Positions 57,615-64,000 of a stretch of 64,000 nt of DNA are shown one piece after another. Numbering within the stretch: the first letter of the stretch is position 1; the number at the start of each line of letters is the position of its first letter. The DNA is from Petaurus breviceps papuanus (Eukaryota > Chordata > Mammalia > Diprotodontia > Petauridae): the NCBI GenBank assembly GCA_028583685.1, contig JAMXIF010000015.1, positions 63,774,136 through 63,838,135 on the forward strand. The letters run 5' to 3'. Position numbers and translations under genes: made by a program. The notes under the pieces are model-generated. The model did not search any database, was not told where the DNA came from, and worked only from the letters and a program-made list of their open reading frames with translations.

Positions 57615-58246
57615 CCCATAGCATAGACAATTTACTTTTGAATTAGCACTAAACATCTCTTAGGTCACATTTTCAAGGTACAGAACTAAAGTTAGCAAAG
57701 TGGCCACTGGGCCTTAAACAAACACGAAGTACATAGCATTATCACTTCAGTTCAAAACAAGAGTTCAAATAAAGGTCTTGGGGGGGGGCGTGTCCTTTCC
57801 CTCACACAGCTCCAGCCCCTGCTTCCAAGCACAGAGAGGGGGCTGGGCAACAAAACCAACAAGGTGGGGTTCCTGGGGATCCAAGGCACTTCATTCCACC
57901 CACCACAGTCACAGGTCCATCCTCCCCCAGGATCCCAAACTGTGGGATGCTGGCTGCATTCCCACGGAAACACATTCCGTGCCCCTGCTTTGCTGCTCAG
58001 TTCTTATCTTTTCCTGTGGCTGAATTCCGAACTCCTGGGCTCCTTCTCCTCCCGCAGGCAGCAGCTGCTCCTGGCTTCTGCTTAGGTCCTGATGCAAGCA
58101 GCTCACCATTCCTGCTCTCAGCTCAGCGAAATCCTCATGCAGGCCATCATTCATCTCTCCTGCTCCACAGCTCCACAGAATCACGGCTACCACAACTGGG
58201 AAACAAACAATTATCCCAGTCCCCATACTTTCCTTTTACTCTGCAG
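57615..58246 (-). other. Internal region of the non-autonomous element
   Basis: GC-richer than its surroundings. It has a 105-codon minus-strand frame (57909-58226) that starts with a hydrophobic stretch (IIVCFPVVVAVILWS) after the second residue and continues hydrophilic (EDFAELRAGMVSCLHQDLS). A 73-codon frame lies at 57752-57973. I recognise neither. No similarity to the ERV-L gag or pol in this window was seen. Confidence 0.5.
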
Positions 58247-58264
58247 ATCCTGTTCGTGATGCCA
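58247..58264 (-). promoter_or_regulatory. Primer binding site candidate of the non-autonomous element
   Basis: Complement reads TGGCATCACGAACAGGAT, three bases from the LTR end. From memory it partly fits serine tRNAs (TGGC.....GA.CAGGAT shared with the UGA/CGA isoacceptors). The fit is weaker than in the ERV-L. Confidence 0.45.
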
Positions 58265-58267
58265 TTT

Positions 58268-58804
58268 TGTAGCAGCAAGCACCCCAGAGTCCCCAGGGTT
58301 TGCAGCTACCACAGGTTCTTGGATCTGCTTTGTTAAAGGAAAGCAACTCAAAATGGGTTAACAAGCTTACTTTAATCAGTCAGACATATATCGTTTACTT
58401 TGTCCGAGAGAAAAGGTCAGCACCCTGAACCTCAAAGTATACAGGCATAATTATCAAGACAGAAACATCAAGTAGACAGATTTCCAAACTGGCCAACCAT
58501 TACATCCATACCCAGTCAACATCTGGGTTTCCACATTCTGGGTTTTTCAAAGCCGGGGGACTCTCAACAACGGCTTCCCAGAATTCAGATCAAATCACAC
58601 AACACTTCTCAAAGTGAGTCCCAAAACAAAGCTACACATCAGGGCTTATATAGCCTTCTCCTGGCTCAGAGAATGTAACAACCTTATTGACTCACTGGCC
58701 AATCAAGAAGTATCTACTGAAAAACAAGCCTCCCCCACCCCAGGCTTCAGGTGCACTTTAGCTTAGGGGCAGGGAAGATTTTTAAAATTTACATTCACAT
58801 TACA
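58268..58804 (-). repeat. 5' LTR of the non-autonomous element
   Basis: 537 bp, about 98.5% identical to 57058-57592 and carrying the same TATA box (58645-58655) and inverted CCAAT box. It is followed by the target repeat gtagt. Confidence 0.94.
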
Positions 58805-58809
58805 GTAGT

Positions 58810-59662
58810 TCTCTTGGAGAAGGGGCCCTGACACCCTCTGCTAACACCATCACCACTGCCACCACTAACTACACAGGAGCTGCTACCCTTCCAGCAGCCA
58901 AAATGGAAGTAAAGGATCTGATTATAGTCTGTGAAAATAAGAGCAGACAGAGCTTGACTCTATCTACCCCCAGCTGGTGAAACGGTGTATCCTTCTATCC
59001 TCCATGGATCTCCCAGGTGAAATGTCCCTTGATCTACTCAAGCAGGAAAAGGACTAGATCTTCCCCAGGAGCTCCAGCCATCACTTCCCAACTCAGAAAG
59101 ATATAGATTATGCTCAGATAATACAAAACTCTGAGAAGTCGGACTCTGACTTGCAGTTGGGAGCATCTTTCTGGAGCCAGGCTCCCCAAAGGCCTCCTGG
59201 GCCAGGCCAGCTTCATAGCATGCAATGCTTACAGCCCTTGGAGGCAGGACTCAGTACAGAAACCAAAGAGGCTTCTGGCTGCTCCAGTGGTCAGCTCCAG
59301 CCTGACTTGGAGCCCACACAGATCCAGGGGCCAGGGGCCTATGTTACTCCCAGTCAGATGACTGGACAGCCCCCAAACCAAAGATTATTGACCTCCTACC
59401 CTCCTAAGCTCTCAGCCAGGCCCCATCCCAAGGTCAAGAGAAGACTCAACTACAACCCTTTATCAACCCCACCCCTGGCTCCTGAAAGATCTTGTCCAAT
59501 GCTGGCTACCTTTGCCTTACTGTGTGATCCTGACTTAGTCATTTCCTTTCCTTAGCCTCAGTGTTCTCTCTGAAATGAAAGGCTCCTACTAAATGATCCT
59601 TGAGGCTTCTGATTGTTCACAATGTGCAATCCTTTATATCCCTACCTTTTAAAATTGGAAAA
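58810..59662. other. Single-copy-looking, GC-richer DNA with a 135-codon frame
   Basis: The plus-strand frame 59151-59555 is proline- and glutamine-rich (GASFWSQAPQRPPGPG; PKLSARPHPKVKRRLNYNP). I recognise no family. No splice sites, CpG start or polyadenylation context make a case for a gene. A worn exon or retrocopy cannot be excluded. Confidence 0.3.
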
Positions 59663-59665
59663 TAA

Positions 59666-59812
59666 GGGGCGGCCAGGTGGCAGAGTGAGTAACAGCACTG
59701 GCCCCAGAGTCGGGAGACCTGGGATTGAGTCCAGGTTCAGACACTTAGCAGCACACCCAGAAATAACTGGCCATGTAACCTTGAGCAAATTACTTAACCC
59801 CAGTTGCTTAAA
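59666..59812 (+). mobile_element. tRNA-derived SINE, family A
   Basis: ggggcggccaggtggcagag head, attgagtccaggttcag middle and cagttgcttaaaaaaataaa tail. The flanks ttggaaaataa and tcagaaaataa suggest a target duplication. Confidence 0.92.
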
Positions 59813-59959
59813 AAAATAAAATCAGAAAATAAAGGGATGTCCCCATAAAATAAAAAAGAATGGCTAACCAAATCCATAATTCCATCAATAGCGAATTCTT
59901 GTACCAGTTCGTTCCCCCTATGATTTTCAATGAGTTGGAGGAGAGCAGGATGGCAGAGG

Positions 59960-60345
59960 GGAGATAGAATAGATAAATATTAGTTTAATACATATGTTTA
60001 AATTAATTTATATATTTATATTATATATAATAATAGATAACATTTATATTATGTGTAATATGATAAAGGTAATAAAATATTGTTATATAATATGTTATAT
60101 AATATTATATATAATTATTTCCTATATTATAATATAATGTGATAATGACATATATGATATTATATGTAACATGACATAACATAGCATAATATAATGGGAC
60201 AGGATATATGATATGATGTAACATAATGTAAAGTAAGAAAATATAATTAAATAAAATATAATATAATGTTATGTAATATATAATATGCCATATAATATTA
60301 TATATTTAGATTAAATTACAAATTTAGATTTGAACTATGAAATTT
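59960..60345. repeat. AT-rich low-complexity tract
   Basis: Imperfect repeats of tataatat/ataatataat type, nearly free of G and C apart from atg/cat words. Confidence 0.9.
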
Positions 60346-61272
60346 TATTTTTAATTTGAGTATTTTTTTTTCTCAGAACAATTAAAAATTCTGGATTGGG
60401 TTATCGCCTTTTCCATTTTCTATTTGGAAAAACTGACTTTCAAATTATGATATCTACTCTACTTTTCAATAGTCAAGTAAAAATAATTTCCAGAGATAAT
60501 ATCTTAGTTTGTACCACATACAAATGATGACATGGTATCCCCTAAACATAATGACTTTAGTATTGTACTTCTTATTAATATTCCTATAATGTAGGAAATG
60601 TTTTAAAATTCTCTTTTACCTTTATTATAATTTGTCACTCTTATTTCAGTGATCTAGCTCTCCCAGAATTTGTCTCTTCAGGAAATTTAATATGTATGCC
60701 ACCTATATATTTATTTAGCCATTGCTGAAAATATTGGGTTAATTATTAACCACTACTGGGGATATTCATTAATTAATATTGTTTTTACATTAATCCAGCT
60801 ACGGTAAGTACAGCACCTACCATGTTTTATATAGTCTTGGACTGACTTCCTTTTAAGGGTACAGAGAAACAGTCTTTGGGATTTTTGTTGGTCAAGAACT
60901 AGGACTTGAATGATTATTTTGGTTTCCTTCCTCCTTGAAACATAGCAGGCCCAGCTAATGATTAATTAATATTATGGGAAGTTTTAGTGGAATTTCCACT
61001 GCCAATCAAGAATGGCTGTGTTAAAACTGGAGGGAAAAGGAGAATAAAAACTTATCTGAATTTAAGTTAGACTTGTATTTTCTTTAATATCACAAACAAA
61101 GGTGTTTTTAAAATTATATTTTGCAGTTTAGAAGTATCTTATTGCATTCTATTCCTGATCATGAATCTCTTGATTGGCCTGAACTAAGTCAGGCCCACTA
61201 TATTAGAAAATTATGAAATAATACAATTCATCTGATATTTCTGCATCTTGCCAACAAACATTTCAAAGACTT
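60346..61272. other. Single-copy-looking AT-rich DNA
   Basis: No repeat family or gene was recognised. Confidence 0.5.
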
Positions 61273-61442
61273 TGTCAAATACTTTGCACACACACTATAT
61301 ACTATATAAACACATATGCATATGTGTATCCACTACTTTGCTAACATACATATTTTTGTTCATTACATAACACTAATATGTGTGTGTCTCAAATATTTTG
61401 CCAACATATGTATGTATATGTGTGCTAGCAAAGTATTTGACA
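61273..61442. repeat. Imperfect inverted repeat, about 170 bp
   Basis: Left arm tgtcaaatactttgcacaca (61273-61292) pairs with right arm tgtgtgctagcaaagtatttg (61419-61439, ending in aca). Two further half-copies of the same word lie between (actttgctaacatac; caaatattttgccaacata). Confidence 0.7.
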
Positions 61443-62189
61443 GAAATTTATGAAATCCAATCCTGTGATTTTCATTGGTGGAAACTCTTTTCATTGATGA
61501 AGACGAGTTTATTTTCTGTAATTTAGAGTTGTGGAGAGTTTCCTGAGGCATCAAGGAGTTTAAATGATTTGCCAATGTTCACATAGCTCCTGTTTGCATT
61601 AGATGGGCCTCAAACTTAAGTCTTCCTAAATCCAAGACCTAGTCTCTATCTAACATACAATGTTTGAATGAACAATGGATATTGTTCAATATGGACAATA
61701 TGGACAATGTTTGAATGAACAATGGATATACATTTTTTTGATATAACTATATAATGACAAGAAGGAAGGATGAAATGATCTGAAAAATGTCATATAGGGA
61801 TCCCTCAAAGAAAGCGAAGATATTTAGCCTGGAAAAAAATGTGAAAATTGAGTCTTAATTTTGTATATTTGAAAGTTTGTTATATAAAATAAGAATGAAG
61901 TATTTTGTTCAACCCCAGAAATAGAACCAGGTCAGGTATGTGAAAATTATAAGGAAGGCATATTTTTGCCCAATATAAAAGCTGTTTAAAATGGAGTAAG
62001 TTATCTCATAAAATGTTGACCTTCCTATCTCTTGAATGTTCATGAAGAGAACTTATACAAACCATATCTGTCAAGAACTATAGTTCTTACACACTATATC
62101 TTACATATCACACTCTGCTACTCTTAACTTATTGAAATAGAAGTATTTTCACCTCATTTTATGGACAAACTCTAAGAGGATCACAGACA
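61443..62189. other. Single-copy-looking DNA with a local duplication
   Basis: acaatgtttgaatgaacaat is duplicated (61657 and 61704, period 47 bp) and is followed by ggatat in both. Nothing else was recognised. Confidence 0.5.
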
Positions 62190-62375
62190 GTGTTGGAATG
62201 CCTCCTTGTGGTTATCTAGTCAAACTGCCTCATTTTACACTTGAGGAAACTGAGGCCAAGGGATAGTAAGTAACTTAGCTATATCATATCACATAGTAGG
62301 TAGCAAAACCAAGATAGGAAATCAGGTCCTGTGACTTCATAAGACATCATTCTCTTTCCACTACACAGGGCAGAA
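62190..62375 (+). mobile_element. MIR/CORE-SINE-like element
   Basis: The core tcattttacacttgaggaaactgaggcc and what follows (aagtaacttagc, tagtaggtagcaaaac) fit an old MIR-type SINE. No target duplication is visible, as expected for its age. Confidence 0.75.
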
Positions 62376-63863
62376 AAGAAGGAATTTCTTCATTATGTGG
62401 GGGTTGGACCAGATAATCCTTTCCAATTCTTAGACTCTATTATACATTACAATTCATAAAACATCTATAAAGTGTCTACAAAGCAAGTGGAATTAGAGCA
62501 GGTTCTTAAGATATAGTAATTAATACATAGAGCCTGTACTTAAGAAGCTAAAAATCTATGGTTAATCTAAGGCACACACATGCATGTATGTGTATATATG
62601 TCTCATACATACATATGCATGTATGTGTGCATTCACACACATACATACCCACTGAGACAAGTTTAAAGGAGAATTCAGGAAAAGGCCTGTGAAAGATCTT
62701 AAAGGGAGATCATTTTCACCTGGAGGTGGAGGAGATGGATGATCAATTTGGAGGTAATTCCCTCAATTATGAGTCAATGAATTCTGGTAATTATCAGGCA
62801 TCAAACAGTATTTGAACACATGCTGGTGAAATTCAGATCAAAAACATAGGGACCTATTTTTGATTCTGATATTTTAAAGCAAATGAGGAAAAATGTTTTC
62901 TGTATTTCAAAAAAGGATTAAACTACACTATATAAATCTAAATTTTATGTCATTGAGAATTCTACTACTTCCTATTTAGAAACACATTCCTGTCTGAGGA
63001 TTTTCTTTTTTAAATCCCCGAATAATAAAGGTGATATGCATAGAATGGTTTCTTCTGTCTTTGTCATCACTGTTAACTGCACAATTTCAGGGGAGTGGCT
63101 AAAAAATAAGGAAATATCTGCAATTCAACAGCAGAGGGCGCAAAGTAATGACTCTTTCATGGGCTATTCAGGGTATTTTCATAGATATGAATTATACTCC
63201 ACCTAAATATTTGATTTTCTGATATTTGTATTAAGGCTTTACATTTTAATTCTAAAAAAAAATCTGAGGTATATGTGGCTTTGTTCTCATGAAAATGTGG
63301 TATTTTTTAGCATTTGAAAAAGTAACTTAATTTTTTAAGATGCAAGCCCTAATTTTTCCTATATTTGCATAACTCATTTGCTTCAGTAAAAATAATTTAT
63401 TACACTTGAATTGGCAATACTCCATAGCTGACTTGAGATCAAATATATTCTATTTAAAAGACTAACAAGGAATTTCAAAGGTATCTTTTTTATAACAACT
63501 TAGAATAATGATGTTAGTATAATTGAAGAGAAGCCATTAGATATAAAAATGTTGCATATTTAAAAAATTTTAAAAGGACACTGAAACTTCAATAATTTAG
63601 TATTTGAGGAATAGATTTAATAAGTGTTAAAATTTATGTTGATTTTTATTTGGATAATTATGCTACATTTCTCTAAGAACTTTTCTTTTTCTGACTCCTT
63701 TTGAATTCAGTTATTAATTCATTTTTAACAAACATTTTTCTATGTCAGACAATTCTGATTTTCTTTTCTAAAGAAAAGCATTAAATTAATTTTTACCTGT
63801 AAACACATATGCCCTGGGAAATTTTAGTACATAGAAGCAATTTTATATGGAATGCTCACATAA
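62376..63863. other. Single-copy-looking AT-rich DNA
   Basis: No gene or interspersed repeat was recognised. A ca/ta-rich tract (acatacatatgcatgtatgtgtg) lies at 62570-62650. Confidence 0.5.
63128..63142 (+). promoter_or_regulatory. Candidate CTCF site
   Basis: acagcagagggcgca closely fits the CTCF core (CAGCAGRGGGCGC type). It is a single motif and binding is not shown by sequence. Confidence 0.4.
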
Positions 63864-63867
63864 TAGA

Positions 63868-63960
63868 ATGGTAGATTGCTGCAATTGTAGGGAACCTACA
63901 GGTCATCTACTCCACTATTTTATGGAGAGAAAATGAGAGGTGGAAGAGACTGAACAGTCT
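63868..63960 (+). mobile_element. Possible worn MIR/CORE-SINE start
   Basis: attgtagggaacctacaggtcatctactcc resembles the ggaccttagaggtcatctagtcc word of old marsupial/mammalian SINEs. Short and uncertain. Confidence 0.35.
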
Positions 63961-63964
63961 TAAG

Positions 63965-64000
63965 AAAGGAAGGAAGGAAGGAAGGAAGGAAGGAAGGAAG
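63965..64000. repeat. (GGAA)n microsatellite
   Basis: Nine ggaa units running off the right edge of the window. Confidence 0.95.

Larger units (their letters stand above)
57058..58804 (-). mobile_element. Short non-autonomous two-LTR element related to ERV-L
   Basis: Two direct LTRs (535 and 537 bp) flank only 675 bp of internal DNA. The 5-bp target repeat gtagt lies at 57053-57057 and 58805-58809. Orientation is minus: a primer-site-like sequence abuts the right LTR and a polypurine tract abuts the left one. The 22-bp polypurine region (57593-57614) is identical to that of the ERV-L at 35581. No gag, protease or pol is present. By hand count the LTRs differ at about 8 positions (1.5%), so the insertion is probably younger than the ERV-L copy. 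It is structurally whole but non-coding for retroviral enzymes. Confidence 0.93.

Noticed and set aside
57058-58804. Two-LTR element as a deleted copy of the ERV-L at 29.5 kb
   Set aside because: The LTRs are different families and the interior shows no gag or pol. Only the polypurine tract is shared.
59960-60345. Satellite array
   Set aside because: No stable repeat unit; only imperfect ta-rich words.

Overview
The window is AT-rich mammalian nuclear DNA made almost wholly of transposable elements. No intact host gene, RNA gene or CRISPR array was found. The repeats point to a marsupial: tRNA-derived SINEs of the marsupial type, marsupial-style LINE-1 (L1) with a long spacer between ORF1 and ORF2, L1 derivatives that look like half-L1 (HAL1), and a class III (ERV-L) endogenous retrovirus. 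One SINE family makes an Australian marsupial, perhaps a dasyurid, plausible. That assignment rests on memory and was not searched.

Layout. 0-9.3 kb: minus-strand L1/HAL1 pieces rich in ORF1 and 5' UTR, with a solo LTR at 1600-2816. 9.3-17.6 kb: decayed L1, single-copy AT-rich DNA, SINEs and a 5'-truncated L1 (11.2-12.85 kb). 17.66-24.45 kb: a nearly full-length minus-strand L1 (L1-B) inside the 3' UTR of an older plus-strand L1. 26.4-41.2 kb: a nest in which an old L1 is split by a full-length minus-strand L1 (L1-C), which is itself split by a SINE, a complete ERV-L provirus (29549-36140), an L1 3' fragment carrying a Tc1/mariner MITE (37681-38107), and a second SINE. 41.2-45.3 kb: HAL1-type elements. 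45.3-56.4 kb: a plus-strand L1 (L1-D) split by a full-length younger L1 (L1-K, 46756-52790) with a perfect 16-bp target duplication. 56.4-64 kb: simple repeats, a short two-LTR non-autonomous element (57058-58804) and mostly single-copy AT-rich DNA.

How the parts relate. Every L1 is inactive, with frameshifts or stops in ORF2. The SINEs end in A-rich tails with target duplications, as expected for L1-driven insertion. The ERV-L has 5-bp target repeats, LTRs about 2.4% apart, a serine-tRNA-like primer site, pro-pol with dUTPase downstream of integrase, and no env. The non-autonomous element at 57 kb has its own LTRs (about 1.5% apart) but the same 22-bp polypurine tract as the ERV-L and also 5-bp target repeats. 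This suggests it was mobilised by ERV-L-type machinery, a marsupial parallel to the MaLR elements of placental mammals. This pair is the most interesting content of the window.
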